From a virus: 22,637 nt of DNA. Below the pieces are notes generated by a model. It was not told where the DNA came from. It saw only the letters and a list, made by a program, of their open reading frames with translations, and searched no databases. A program made the position numbers and the translations under genes. The stretch is from the IMG/VR virus record IMGVR_UViG_3300017971_003464, positions 1 to 22,637 of that record; one strand, given 5' to 3'. Below are positions 14,465 through 22,500 of the stretch, one piece after another (position 1 is the first letter of the stretch; each line of letters starts with the position of its first letter).

Positions 14465-15105
14465 TGGACGATTTTTTGCACGTGACTATTGACACAACTT
14501 TCGAAGATATAGTAAAATGGGATGAACAATCTAAGCGGGTGGACTTCGCTCATGAGCCTGGCAAGTTCAAGGAATTGAGTGAGAAGCAACTGGAGCAGCT
14601 CAGTGTATGGGCCAAGCGGCAGTACTTCCTCTCGAAGAACATGAATAAGCAGGCGAAGGCGGAAGAGGAAAGCCCGATCAAGGGCTTGAAAGTATCCCCA
14701 CGTTTAGTTTCACCGGGCAATAAGCTCGCGGTTGAGTATAAAGAGGGGTTTCGGGATAAGTGGCATCCCGCGTGGCTCCGGGCGGACGGGCATTACAAGC
14801 ACTTGCGTGACGGCTACCAGCCTATTACGCACGAGGAGATTGAGCATCATTTTGCGCCCGGCTTAGGTGCTGGGTCTACCGTCCAAATCGGAACAGAGCG
14901 GGAAACAGAGCTGATCCTGTACAAGTTACCTCTTGAAGAGCACGAGAGGCGTTTAGCCGCCGCTGGTAGGGTTAGTAGCGATCGCGTTGCTACGAACCAG
15001 GAGAACACGATGGAGGCTATTCGTCAGGGGGGAGGCCAAGCCTCCAAGCCGCCCGAGGGCAACGACGGGAGAAACTGGTCATCCCTACCGGAATACGAGA
15101 GGTAG
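14464..15105 (+). CDS. Head-region protein of unknown function, 213 aa
   Basis: Residues 90-125 contain a Trp-, His- and Gly-rich block (FRDKWHPAWLRADGHYKHLRDGYQPIT) that resembles small virion proteins with a compact beta fold of the type 'W-x-R ... GY'. The rest is helical and polar, with a Gln/Gly-rich disordered tail. No function is known. It starts as TAATG after the scaffold gene. Its C-terminal codons form the left arm of a hairpin that ends in the following 45-base gap. A promoter-like element lies inside its first 20 codons. Confidence 0.65.
   Translation: MDDFLHVTIDTTFEDIVKWDEQSKRVDFAHEPGKFKELSEKQLEQLSVWAKRQYFLSKNMNKQAKAEEESPIKGLKVSPRLVSPGNKLAVEYKEGFRDKWHPAWLRADGHYKHLRDGYQPITHEEIEHHFAPGLGAGSTVQIGTERETELILYKLPLEEHERRLAAAGRVSSDRVATNQENTMEAIRQGGGQASKPPEGNDGRNWSSLPEYER
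14489..14518 (+). promoter_or_regulatory. Promoter-like element inside the gene before the capsid genes
   Basis: A consensus TTGACA at 14489-14494 and TAAAAT at 14513-14518 (five of six) lie 18 bases apart, in an AT-rich patch unlike its coding surroundings. It would boost transcription of the decoration-like and major capsid genes 630-1130 bases downstream. It could also be a chance match. Confidence 0.35.
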
Positions 15106-15126
15106 TTTAAGCCTCGGTTCGTATTC
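15091..15126 (+). other. RNA hairpin just upstream of the capsid genes
   Basis: GAATACGA (15091-15098) pairs with TCGTATTC (15119-15126), and GAGG (15099-15102) with CCTC (15112-15115). There is a 3-base bulge and a 9-base loop that contains the stop codon of the preceding gene. It has no U-tract, so intrinsic termination is unlikely. RNA processing or protection of the downstream capsid message is a reasonable inference. Confidence 0.5.
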
Positions 15127-15150
15127 TAACACTCAATTTCGGAGCTTTAT

Positions 15151-15642
15151 ATGGCACAGGTAGCTAATTCAACCGGCTTCACGCCGGTCTTGAACCTGGC
15201 CGTCGGAACTTCTGCTGTCCCTATCTGGGACGCGCTGCTTAAGTCCAACAATCTGATCTCTACCGGAGACGTTGCATACGCCTCCGCTGGGTACGTTCAG
15301 GCCGCGCAAACGACGGACAAATACCCGGTAGGTGTTACTTCTACTCGACAGGCTACGAGCGTTACGACCAACGTTTCTGTTGGTTTGTTTCCCGCTGCCG
15401 ACTGGGTAGTCTTTCGAGGTCAGTACGGCGGAACTGCAACTCAGGCTCACGTCTGGACAGCGCACTCAATCGCCGGAACCCGGGGCAAGCAGGAGATTTC
15501 TGACTCTGCTGGGGGCAAGTGTACGTGGATCATAGGTAAGGAGAGCACCTCTTCGTATGGTGCTTACACTACTATGTATTTCGTCTTTTCGAAGTCTAAG
15601 TTTACTGGCAAGACTTTCGATTCGGCTGGCCCGGCTGTTTAA
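15151..15642 (+). CDS. Capsid decoration-like protein, 163 aa
   Basis: A Gly/Ala/Thr/Ser-rich, beta-rich protein with few charged residues. It lies just before the major capsid gene, where decoration (cementing) proteins usually lie. Features such as TGDVAYASAGYVQ and SVGLFPAADWVVFRGQYGG suggest an extended beta structure. The GGAGCTTTAT ribosome site precedes the ATG. Assigning it as a decoration protein is from position and composition; no family motif is seen. The 45-base gap before it holds the hairpin described separately. Confidence 0.6.
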   Translation: MAQVANSTGFTPVLNLAVGTSAVPIWDALLKSNNLISTGDVAYASAGYVQAAQTTDKYPVGVTSTRQATSVTTNVSVGLFPAADWVVFRGQYGGTATQAHVWTAHSIAGTRGKQEISDSAGGKCTWIIGKESTSSYGAYTTMYFVFSKSKFTGKTFDSAGPAV

Positions 15643-15654
15643 GGAGGATTACAG

Positions 15655-16581
15655 ATGGCTATTACGAATACGAGGGTTTTCCCCAAACACTTAGACGGAG
15701 ATATCAACAAAATCTTCTTCGACGAATACGACATGTATCCGTCTCTGTTCGATAAGATCGCCAGGATTCAAAACATAGGTGTCGGGTCCGGCGGTAAGTG
15801 GACAGAAGCGGAGCTGTCTGGAGTTGGTCGTTTGCAGGCAATTAAGGAAGGTAATCCTTATCCTGCTGACCAGCCCAAGGAAGGTAATGAAATGACGGTC
15901 AAGCCGACCAAGTATGGCTTGATGCTTCACATTACCGAGGAGATGGTTAAGGATGATCGCCAGCAGAACTTCAAGAAGATGCCGGCCACCCTCGGTCGGT
16001 CTGCCGCTTACGAGCGGGAAGTTCAGTTCTGGGATCTTTTCAATAACGGTTTTGCGACGCACAAGGCGTGGGATGGCAACTACATTTTTGTCAAGACCAC
16101 TCGTAAAACTTTAAAGTCCCTAGACAATCAGTACAACAGGCCTACTACGGATGCCGCTCTTAGCGAGACGCCGTTACAGGCGGCTTTTGAGTACTTCGAC
16201 GGGCTTAAGGGAGCGAGCGGAATCCCGGTTGCGCCTTCTATGCGGCGCGTGGTCATCGTACCCAAGGAGCTTCGCTGGACTGTGAAGGCTCTGTGGGCTT
16301 CAGAGGGACCGTATCAGAGCGCGGACAGAAACATCAACACGCTCAAGCCTGAGAACATGGAGGAGGACTGGAGACCCCTGGTCAACATTCACTTGACTTC
16401 TTCTACGGCTTGGTTTGTGCTCGACCTGGACCTTCACGATTTCCGCTTCCAGTGGTACGATCCTATTCGGATGAGTTCGGCGGATGACTTCAATACCGAT
16501 TCTGCCCTGTTCAAGGTGTCCGAGCGGTTCGGCGTTGGATGCTTCAATCCTATAGGGGGCTACGGGACGACCGGAGCTTAA
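15655..16581 (+). CDS. Major capsid protein, HK97-like fold expected, 308 aa
   Basis: Size, location directly after the decoration-like gene and the sequence pattern fit a major capsid protein. An N-terminal strand-helix part has FFDEYDMYPSLFDKI; a middle part runs through TVKPTKYGLMLHITEEMVKDD, the E-loop to spine type region common in these proteins; and the end has SALFKVSERFGVGCFNP, where phage capsids often carry the R-F-G turn. No protease-cleavage site or crosslinking Lys/Asn pair can be assigned. It begins with the strong AAGGAGG site, as expected for an abundant protein. Confidence 0.85.
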   Translation: MAITNTRVFPKHLDGDINKIFFDEYDMYPSLFDKIARIQNIGVGSGGKWTEAELSGVGRLQAIKEGNPYPADQPKEGNEMTVKPTKYGLMLHITEEMVKDDRQQNFKKMPATLGRSAAYEREVQFWDLFNNGFATHKAWDGNYIFVKTTRKTLKSLDNQYNRPTTDAALSETPLQAAFEYFDGLKGASGIPVAPSMRRVVIVPKELRWTVKALWASEGPYQSADRNINTLKPENMEEDWRPLVNIHLTSSTAWFVLDLDLHDFRFQWYDPIRMSSADDFNTDSALFKVSERFGVGCFNPIGGYGTTGA

Positions 16582-16592
16582 GGAGGCTTTAA

Positions 16593-16976
16593 ATGGCGAC
16601 AAGAAACGAAACCCATCTTACACACCTCAACTTAGGCTCAGGAAATCTTTCTACGAGCGGAACAGCCAGACTTTCGACTCTCCAGGCTACATCGCCTGCG
16701 CTGAGTCACCCGGTTATGGGAAGTGTCTCGGTCATCGAGACAATTAACCTGAAGCAAACTTATGTGAATCTGGCAACCGGTAACGGACAGTATACAATCA
16801 CGGGGCACGCTTCGGGCGACGTATTGCTCAACGCGAGCTACGTAAGATTTTCAGCAGGCGCGGTTCAAACCGCTGGTGCGGCAACAGTAACAGAGGCGTC
16901 TGACACGCTGGTGAGTTTTAGCGGCGTTGTTTCGACTGCCCTTGGTTGTCTCAACTGGATTGACGTTAGCGCATAA
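16593..16976 (+). CDS. Virion protein of unknown function, 127 aa
   Basis: Ser/Thr/Ala/Val-rich, beta-rich, few charged residues. The region 40-75 (SVSVIETINLKQTYVNLATGNGQYTITGH) suggests a beta-sandwich. It starts after AAGGAGG just past the capsid gene, so it is probably highly expressed, such as an additional decoration protein or a head-fibre part. No family motif seen. Confidence 0.6.
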   Translation: MATRNETHLTHLNLGSGNLSTSGTARLSTLQATSPALSHPVMGSVSVIETINLKQTYVNLATGNGQYTITGHASGDVLLNASYVRFSAGAVQTAGAATVTEASDTLVSFSGVVSTALGCLNWIDVSA

Positions 16977-17230
16977 TGGCTATTCCTGACATGAGCGGGC
17001 ATGTCAAAGAGTCCGTATCTTGGACTTCTGGTGGGGTCACGTATCTGACCTATATGTATGCACCGTATAGGGCTACGCGTGGCCCCCATTCTTTTCAACG
17101 ATGGTACACATGTCAAATCTGTGGGTTTGACTTTCCAGCATCGGAAATCGTTCATGTGGGCGGAGCACCCTATTGCACGCGATATCAACACGCAACGGAG
17201 GCGATGATTAGACGTGATCGGAATCATTAG
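16976..17230 (+). CDS. Small zinc-ribbon-like protein, 84 aa
   Basis: A CXXC at 46-49 (CQICG), then C67 and H72 gives the order C-x2-C-x17-C-x4-H, a plausible single zinc site. This is typical of small phage proteins that carry a compact zinc fold for structural or nucleic acid roles. It overlaps the preceding stop as TAATG and its end overlaps the next gene by 17 bases. The function is not known. Confidence 0.65.
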   Translation: MAIPDMSGHVKESVSWTSGGVTYLTYMYAPYRATRGPHSFQRWYTCQICGFDFPASEIVHVGGAPYCTRYQHATEAMIRRDRNH

Positions 17231-17414
17231 TATCGGATTATCGCTATTAGCTATCTGTATAGGGATAGCGGCGTTTATTTACGCCCCGATCCACGTACAA
17301 ATAGTTAAGATTAGCGAAACCAAAGAGGAAGAAACTGATTCTTTGCAGCGAAGACGCTGGGAAAATCGACTCGAAAGAATAATTATGGGTGAGACCATGA
17401 GGGGGAGGAGATAA
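17214..17414 (+). CDS. Small single-span membrane protein, 66 aa
   Basis: Residues 1-26 form one membrane segment (IGIISIGLSLLAICIGIAAF core), followed by a charged, Glu/Arg-rich cytoplasmic tail. It could be a lysis-related or virion protein; a better holin candidate lies at 22213, so I do not call it a holin. The GTG start has GGAGG twelve bases upstream. Overlaps the neighbours by 17 bases and one base. Confidence 0.6.
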   Translation: MIGIISIGLSLLAICIGIAAFIYAPIHVQIVKISETKEEETDSLQRRRWENRLERIIMGETMRGRR

Positions 17415-17836
17415 TGGCAAACGTTCTCTACAATACTGCCATGGAATACATAGCTAAGGGGTCCGTAAACTTTGCGACCCACTCATTTATGTACGCCGTC
17501 TTGACTGCCGGCTACACACCAGCCGCATCGCATGGTGTATGGGCGGATCTAAGTAGCGGTGAGACTGCCGGAGCTGGCTATACCGGAGGCGGGCAGTTAA
17601 TGACCGGATTATCGGTCAATTTAAGTCAGGGATCGAACTATGTATATATTGATGCTAATAACGTCGTAATTTCCAATTCGTCAATCAACGGACGTTACGG
17701 TGTCATTTATGATACCACCCAGGTTTCCGACGCGGTAGTTTGCTTGCAGGACTATACTACTTCGTATACTTCATCGAACGGAAACTTTTCGGTAGCTTTT
17801 GCGAATACCGGATTTCTCTTAATGAGTCAACCATAG
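17414..17836 (+). CDS. Virion protein with phage beta-rich repeat-type fold, 140 aa
   Basis: The pattern 'AVLTAGYTPAASHGVWADLSS' followed by 'GAGYTGGGQ', then 'NVVISNSSINGRYGVIYD' recalls a common phage virion protein family that has a hydrophobic strand, YTP, a HxxxxD/W loop, GxGYTxGG and a late RYGVxYD. The biological role of that family is not known to me precisely; it is thought to be structural. The ATG lies in a TAATG overlap with GGAGGAGA as ribosome site. Confidence 0.7.
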   Translation: MANVLYNTAMEYIAKGSVNFATHSFMYAVLTAGYTPAASHGVWADLSSGETAGAGYTGGGQLMTGLSVNLSQGSNYVYIDANNVVISNSSINGRYGVIYDTTQVSDAVVCLQDYTTSYTSSNGNFSVAFANTGFLLMSQP

Positions 17837-17854
17837 TCATAAGGAGGTTAGTAA

Positions 17855-18121
17855 ATGGGATTGATCGAAAACTATGAAAAGATTCAGGCAGGCCGGATGC
17901 TAAAAGAGTGGGCATCGACGTTCGACTCTGAGCTTGTTGTCGCTGAAAAGATGGTTGACGGTAAGAAAGCAGTTGCTCCAATTATAACACACTGTGAGAC
18001 TCTTCTTACTAAGATGACTAACTTGAAGACAGTATATCCCGAGAATGTTGCAGAAGTAGACAGTCTTTTAATAGGTCGGCAAAAAGACTTAAGTAATTTT
18101 AAGACCCTACATGAAATATAG
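17855..18121 (+). CDS. Small helical hypothetical protein, 88 aa
   Basis: A mostly helical protein with a strong AGGAGG ribosome site and a middle part rich in Lys, Thr, Asp and Leu. There are no Gly-rich or membrane motifs. Its place between virion genes suggests an accessory virion or assembly role. No family is recognised. Confidence 0.6.
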   Translation: MGLIENYEKIQAGRMLKEWASTFDSELVVAEKMVDGKKAVAPIITHCETLLTKMTNLKTVYPENVAEVDSLLIGRQKDLSNFKTLHEI

Positions 18122-18148
18122 TGGTAGTAGTGGATTGCGGACCTAACA

Positions 18149-19162
18149 GTGGCTGAAACAGGCGGTCTTTGGATCATCGACGCAGAAGAGGGCGATACTT
18201 CGGAGTTTGACGCTACTACGGTAGAAGCAGATAATGAGCTTGCTGCCGGGGTTGACTATAAAGCTCACGGGACATACGGTTTTCGGGCGTATATGGGTGG
18301 ATCGAATGATGCTGCGTGGGGACGAAAAAACTTCACAGAACAGTCCGACATTTATGTTCGTATGTATGTTTATATTAGCGACAATTTCGATATAAATACT
18401 GCCTATGGTACCTCGGCATTATTAAGACTCTACGATGGGGAAAATGATCACTGCCTGTCTATGGGTATGCGAGATTATAGCGGCGACGGAGAAGTAAGTG
18501 CGTGGTATTACGACATCCAAGAGGGGTCGAACGGTCAGTCTGATACTAATTTTTCGACGGGCGAATGGCATTATATAGAGATTCACTGGGTTTCAGATGA
18601 GTCAGCTGGCGGCGGCGAGATCTGGGTTGATGGTGATTTAATTATTAGCGACGTGGACCAGAATACGTCTGCTCTTGTTCCAGACAACTGCCGAGCAGGG
18701 ATAAATTATGCTTCCGCAGTTCCCGACCTCGGAGATTATCTTCTTTTTGATGATATCAAAGCCGATACGAGTCCCATAGGAGCATATTCGGACGCTGGAG
18801 GTGCTGTTTCGATAGGAATCTCTCCAGACACGACATTTCTCGCTGGGACGATTATCAACGCTGCTCTAGCTGTTCAGAAGCAGATAGGTGTTTCACCGGA
18901 TACTACGTATGCAGCCAAAATCGTCCAAGACGCAACTGCACGCGCTCAGAAACGGCGTGGGATCAGTTCTAAGACAGCGATGCTAACCGCACTACTACCT
19001 GATGCAACGATCGGCGTCGTAAGAAACATTACTCCGCTAAGCCAAGTTACATACGGAACGTTCTACATACCAACTGTGACAGTAAGAACTAATCGTATGG
19101 TTGGTAGAAGATATTGGATGAGATACGGGCGGAAACTCGCCGCCTCTATAAGGAGACTCTGA
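18149..19162 (+). CDS. Fibre protein with lectin-like (LamG/ConA) domain and C-terminal repeats, 337 aa
   Basis: Residues 10-215 fit a concanavalin A-like jelly roll. Visible parts are YGFRAYMGG, YVRMYVYISDNF, a GEWHYIEIHWV strand, GEIWVDGDLII and a YLLFDDIKAD closing strand. Such domains bind glycans. Residues about 220-290 contain three imperfect 23-25-residue repeats, each starting GISPDTT, GVSPDTT or GISSKT and ending near AxxAVQK or ATARAQK. The start is a GTG with a weak ribosome site. A receptor-binding or head/tail-fibre role is likely but inferred. Confidence 0.7.
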   Translation: MAETGGLWIIDAEEGDTSEFDATTVEADNELAAGVDYKAHGTYGFRAYMGGSNDAAWGRKNFTEQSDIYVRMYVYISDNFDINTAYGTSALLRLYDGENDHCLSMGMRDYSGDGEVSAWYYDIQEGSNGQSDTNFSTGEWHYIEIHWVSDESAGGGEIWVDGDLIISDVDQNTSALVPDNCRAGINYASAVPDLGDYLLFDDIKADTSPIGAYSDAGGAVSIGISPDTTFLAGTIINAALAVQKQIGVSPDTTYAAKIVQDATARAQKRRGISSKTAMLTALLPDATIGVVRNITPLSQVTYGTFYIPTVTVRTNRMVGRRYWMRYGRKLAASIRRL

Positions 19163-19432
19163 ATGGCTTTATCGTTCGCAGGAACTAACTGCATAAGGTT
19201 CGGTTCTCAAGGTGACGCACTTACCGGACCTCAAAAGATAACCTATATACGGTGGGTTGGAGCAACAACTGCTGGACATAAATGTGAGATGACAGATACA
19301 GCCGGAAACGTGCTGTTCTCATCGGAGGCTGATGGGGCGAACTTTTTGGACATTCAACCTTTGTATCAGAGACGAACTGGAATTACGTTGTCAGACTTAG
19401 ATTCGGGCAGCGTGTTAGTCTATCGAGACTAA
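19163..19432 (+). CDS. Small virion protein, 89 aa, paralogue A
   Basis: A beta-rich protein that starts directly after the stop of the fibre gene. It shares with the next gene the order: hydrophobic strand, W, a GNVLF-type turn, FL, and a final strand ending in Y near the C-terminus. I read the two as tandem paralogues. Function unknown; a small fibre or head-fibre part is possible. Confidence 0.65.
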   Translation: MALSFAGTNCIRFGSQGDALTGPQKITYIRWVGATTAGHKCEMTDTAGNVLFSSEADGANFLDIQPLYQRRTGITLSDLDSGSVLVYRD

Positions 19433-19452
19433 GATATTAGGAGATAATGACG

Positions 19453-19716
19453 ATGGCAGCTGAAGGGCATTCTATAGGCATCATCGTGTTGAGTACGGAT
19501 GAACAGTACTCGACCGGCATAATCAAGCCGTGGCTTGTTCGAGGTATAGGCTCCAACGCCAACACCGACTTTCATTTACAGGACGGCAACGGTCACACGG
19601 TATTCAGAAATCGTGGCCAGGGTGAAGTATACTTTCTCTCACCCAAGCAATTTGACCGCCTGACGGTCGCTGGCACGCTCGGCGCGAGTCACTGGATTCA
19701 CATTTACACCCACTAA
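19453..19716 (+). CDS. Small virion protein, 87 aa, paralogue B
   Basis: The product resembles the upstream 89-aa protein in length and order of strands (HLQDGNGHTVF with FRN, then YFLSP, then HWIHIYTH). I place the start at the second ATG, 19453, because AGGAG lies nine bases upstream of it; the first ATG at 19447 is only three bases away. Function unknown. Confidence 0.65.
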   Translation: MAAEGHSIGIIVLSTDEQYSTGIIKPWLVRGIGSNANTDFHLQDGNGHTVFRNRGQGEVYFLSPKQFDRLTVAGTLGASHWIHIYTH

Positions 19717-19717
19717 G

Positions 19718-19873
19718 ATGCCTAAGAAGTTAGAGCGCAAGCTCAAGAAACAGGCTAAGGCCAAAGGTCTAAAAGGCGAACGCGCCGATGCGTATGTCTA
19801 CGGGACTATGAGACGGACCGGCTGGAAGCCTGCAAGGGAGAAGAGAAATGACTCTCGATCTTCTAAGGGATGA
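19718..19873 (+). CDS. Small basic protein, 51 aa
   Basis: A compact Lys/Arg-rich protein beginning MPKKLERKLKKQAKAKG and containing YVYGTMRRTGWKP, a pattern I have seen in many small phage proteins of unknown role. The ATG follows the previous stop by one base; the end overlaps the next gene by 26 bases in another frame. The charge would suit nucleic acid binding. Confidence 0.65.
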   Translation: MPKKLERKLKKQAKAKGLKGERADAYVYGTMRRTGWKPAREKRNDSRSSKG

Positions 19874-20849
19874 GATATGGCGGGGCTTAGGCGAACCAAC
19901 TGATCTCGATCCTGACAGCGATACGACTTATAACGGCGGGCCGCTTCTAACCTACGTTTGCAACGAGGCGCAGCGGCAAATCGCCATGTACAAAGATCCG
20001 ACGACCAATCGTCGGGTGAGATTTAGAAATCTGATCGCCGAGCTTTTCTTCAAGGCTAAAGTGATTCAGGGCGCAACGGCCCCCACGGGAACTGTCGCCA
20101 CGAGTACTTCGATCAAGCTCTCAAGCACGTATATCGGCTTGCAGGCCGATCGTTATAATGGCTGGGTAATCTCTACCGGCTCTGACGTTCGCCTCCTGGT
20201 AGACGGCGCATCGACCAGCGGTGTTTACTCGGCTACGATTCATCAATCTTGGGGTACAGTCCCGAGCAACTCGGCAAGTTATAGTCTATATAAGGACTTT
20301 TACTACCTGCTCTCGAATGGCGATTCTTGGCTAACGAATCCGGCAGGTGAACATATCCAACTTCCCACTACCAATTCTGTCGCTACTCGTCCCGAAGGGA
20401 ACTTCCTCGACATACTGCGCGTCGAGGACATGGAGAATCAGCGCCAGATACCCCGTGCGCCGAGAACCGCCGAGTGGGCTGGCAACTTCGTCTCGCCCGG
20501 CGATCCGCAGGAGTGGCGTAGGAACGGCAAAAAGCTCCAATTCAACACTCCGGGCAACGCCGAACACTGGTATAGATTAACCTACTACCGACTTCCCACC
20601 GAGATGCGTCAAAGTCAAGCAAGCGATAAGCCCGAGATACCTGAGATGTTTCATTATGGGATCGTTCTCTGGGGTCTGTGGTGGGGTTGCAGGCGCAACC
20701 GTGAAAGCGGCGCGGCCTACTCTGCGAAGAAGGACTTCGAGGACTTCATGAGAAATACTATGGACAACTACGAGATTGCTAACGAGTTTCAAAACATAAG
20801 CGGCAAACTGCGGCGTAGAGATTATAACTACGTCTTTGGAGGAAACTAA
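19848..20849 (+). CDS. Putative head-tail adaptor / tail-tubular A-like protein, 333 aa
   Basis: The N-terminus starts with MTLDLLRDEIWRGLGEPTDL and then YVCNEAQRQIAMY, the helical beginning usual in adaptor proteins that sit on the portal. The middle is beta-rich, and the end has two helices (ALWGLWWGCRRNRES-type and FEDFMRNTMDNYE) that would close the bundle. In podoviruses such proteins connect the portal to the nozzle or fibres. The call is from pattern and position; no close relative is identified. It has a GGGAGAAGAG ribosome site. Confidence 0.55.
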   Translation: MTLDLLRDEIWRGLGEPTDLDPDSDTTYNGGPLLTYVCNEAQRQIAMYKDPTTNRRVRFRNLIAELFFKAKVIQGATAPTGTVATSTSIKLSSTYIGLQADRYNGWVISTGSDVRLLVDGASTSGVYSATIHQSWGTVPSNSASYSLYKDFYYLLSNGDSWLTNPAGEHIQLPTTNSVATRPEGNFLDILRVEDMENQRQIPRAPRTAEWAGNFVSPGDPQEWRRNGKKLQFNTPGNAEHWYRLTYYRLPTEMRQSQASDKPEIPEMFHYGIVLWGLWWGCRRNRESGAAYSAKKDFEDFMRNTMDNYEIANEFQNISGKLRRRDYNYVFGGN

Positions 20850-21550
20850 TGGCTACATGGAACGCGGCGTTCGAGGCGACTCCCGCCGGCAGTGACGCGC
20901 CAGACACGATAGACGACAAGATCAACGAGTTCAAGGAAGAAGTACGAACCCGCATGGGCAACGAGCACGGAACCTACGACAACACGGCCCAGGGTGCCGA
21001 CGGCTCTCAGGCCGCCGACTGGTGTCACCGCACGGGTTCCGGACTCGCTTACTACCAATCCGATGCGCCCACGGCTCGACCTGGCGGCACGGCCCTCGAT
21101 TCCTCGGGTTCCAACGACGACGGCAGACTGTGGGTGTCTAACGGATCGAACAAGCCGATCAAGGTCTGGTCTGGCGGCACCTGGTTTAGCACAGCAGTGG
21201 GGGCTGTAGTCGACCAGAACTCAACAGGTAATGCGTTGAAGTTTAAAGTTACCTCTATCGGTGATTGGAATATGGATACTACCGCCGAAAAGTCGGTCGT
21301 TGTTTTACCTGCTGCGAGTTACGAATACTTCCGCATCTGCGACATCGTCATCCGACAAGACTCAAATGGAGGTTCCGCTAGTAATACCTATCCCCTAAAT
21401 TATACAGGAGCCTATGGGACTACAGGAGCCAGATATCATTTCCAAAGTGGGGCAGTAATCATGAAGCGGCTTCAGGCGGGGGTTTTCGATTCTGCCGACT
21501 ACGATCAAACCTCTTGGAACCGAGGATGGATAACAGTTGCGTATATATAA
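20849..21550 (+). CDS. Tail-fibre or tail-spike-like protein, 233 aa
   Basis: Residues 20-65 carry the pattern DDKINEFKEEVRTRMGNEHGTYD followed by HRTGSGLAYYQSDAPTARPGGTALDSS, which often appears in phage fibre tips before a variable C-terminal part. The C-terminal 100 residues are beta-rich and could be the receptor-binding domain. The ATG shares a base with the upstream stop (TAATG), with GGAGG as ribosome site. Confidence 0.65.
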   Translation: MATWNAAFEATPAGSDAPDTIDDKINEFKEEVRTRMGNEHGTYDNTAQGADGSQAADWCHRTGSGLAYYQSDAPTARPGGTALDSSGSNDDGRLWVSNGSNKPIKVWSGGTWFSTAVGAVVDQNSTGNALKFKVTSIGDWNMDTTAEKSVVVLPAASYEYFRICDIVIRQDSNGGSASNTYPLNYTGAYGTTGARYHFQSGAVIMKRLQAGVFDSADYDQTSWNRGWITVAYI

Positions 21551-21564
21551 GTTAGCAGGTTAAG

Positions 21565-22209
21565 ATGAATAACAACGAGATAGAAATCCAAGACATAACT
21601 CCTCGGATGTTTCCCTTCGACGACTGGGTGCATGAGGACTCGGCGAGGCATGACAATCCAGTGAGTGCGCAGCAGAACGGGAGGATGTCGATAGGAGGCT
21701 ACGGACGCGTCGACTTCAAGAACATGGCCTCGACGACTGTAAGCACTTCGGACGCCATCGCCGTCTACGACGAGTCGGCGGGAGGCTACCGACATGGGTA
21801 TCTGTCGGGACTGCTCGCCGCGTGGAAGTCGACGACGTTTCCTGTGTATTCGACCGGGTGGATCAATCGGTCAGACTGGACGAATGTACATCTCGGCTCG
21901 GATGATACGAAGGACAACGACTCGGATGTGAGTCACGGACTAGGCGCTGATCTCGGAGCACTCGATGTCGAGTTGTATGTCTCCTCGAATGGAGCCTGGA
22001 GTACAGCGCAACAGATAGTCGATTACCAGTATTTCGACTATGGAGAAGGTGTACGTTATCGGGGTTGGGCTGTATGGGAGATAAGTACGGACACTGTTCG
22101 AGTGCAGACAGGAAAGGATGGGTTGCACTATTTGAGCGATTCCGGTCAACACGCGATCGTTAATGATGAAGACTGGTACTACAACGTCGTGGTGAGGAAG
22201 GTGGTATGA
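21565..22209 (+). CDS. Second fibre-like or distal virion protein, 214 aa
   Basis: Beta-rich with many Gly, Tyr, Trp and Asp. Residues about 90-214 (WTNVHLGSDDTKDNDSDVSHGLG, then VELYVSSNG) look like a distal fibre or receptor-binding domain. It follows the other fibre gene by 14 bases with AGGTTAAG as ribosome site. No family identified. Confidence 0.55.
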   Translation: MNNNEIEIQDITPRMFPFDDWVHEDSARHDNPVSAQQNGRMSIGGYGRVDFKNMASTTVSTSDAIAVYDESAGGYRHGYLSGLLAAWKSTTFPVYSTGWINRSDWTNVHLGSDDTKDNDSDVSHGLGADLGALDVELYVSSNGAWSTAQQIVDYQYFDYGEGVRYRGWAVWEISTDTVRVQTGKDGLHYLSDSGQHAIVNDEDWYYNVVVRKVV

Positions 22210-22212
22210 TAC

Positions 22213-22500
22213 ATGCCTGAGGAAAGTTGGTACGTAGAGACAAGCAACAGGCTCGAACGAATCGAAGTGAAAATCGACGGCAACGGGGGTAAGGGGATCA
22301 TGGCCCGCCTCGACGATGTCGAGATGATTGCGAATGCCGCAGTCCTCGAAACTGACTGCCGCGAGCATGTTAGCGAGCTGAAGGAGATTACAGAAGGGTT
22401 GGCTACTGCGAAGAAGAATAGTCTCCGTTATGCTATCGACATCTTCATCCGTATCGCTCCTTGGGTAATCATTCTCCTAACGCTTTTGGGGGTCTTATGA
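22213..22500 (+). CDS. Putative holin, 95 aa
   Basis: An N-terminal helical region (RLERIEVKIDGNGGKGIMARLDDVE) leads to a linker and a single C-terminal membrane span at about 75-95 (FIRIAPWVIILLTLLGVL). A coiled-coil head with a C-terminal span is common in phage class III-like holins and hemolysin-XhlA-type proteins. The end shares ATGA with the next gene, which looks like an endolysin; this supports a lysis cassette. Confidence 0.65.
   Translation: MPEESWYVETSNRLERIEVKIDGNGGKGIMARLDDVEMIANAAVLETDCREHVSELKEITEGLATAKKNSLRYAIDIFIRIAPWVIILLTLLGVL

Noticed and set aside
21940-22368. 142-aa minus-strand frame at the fibre/holin junction
   Set aside because: It crosses two coupled plus-strand genes and has no ribosome site or motif.
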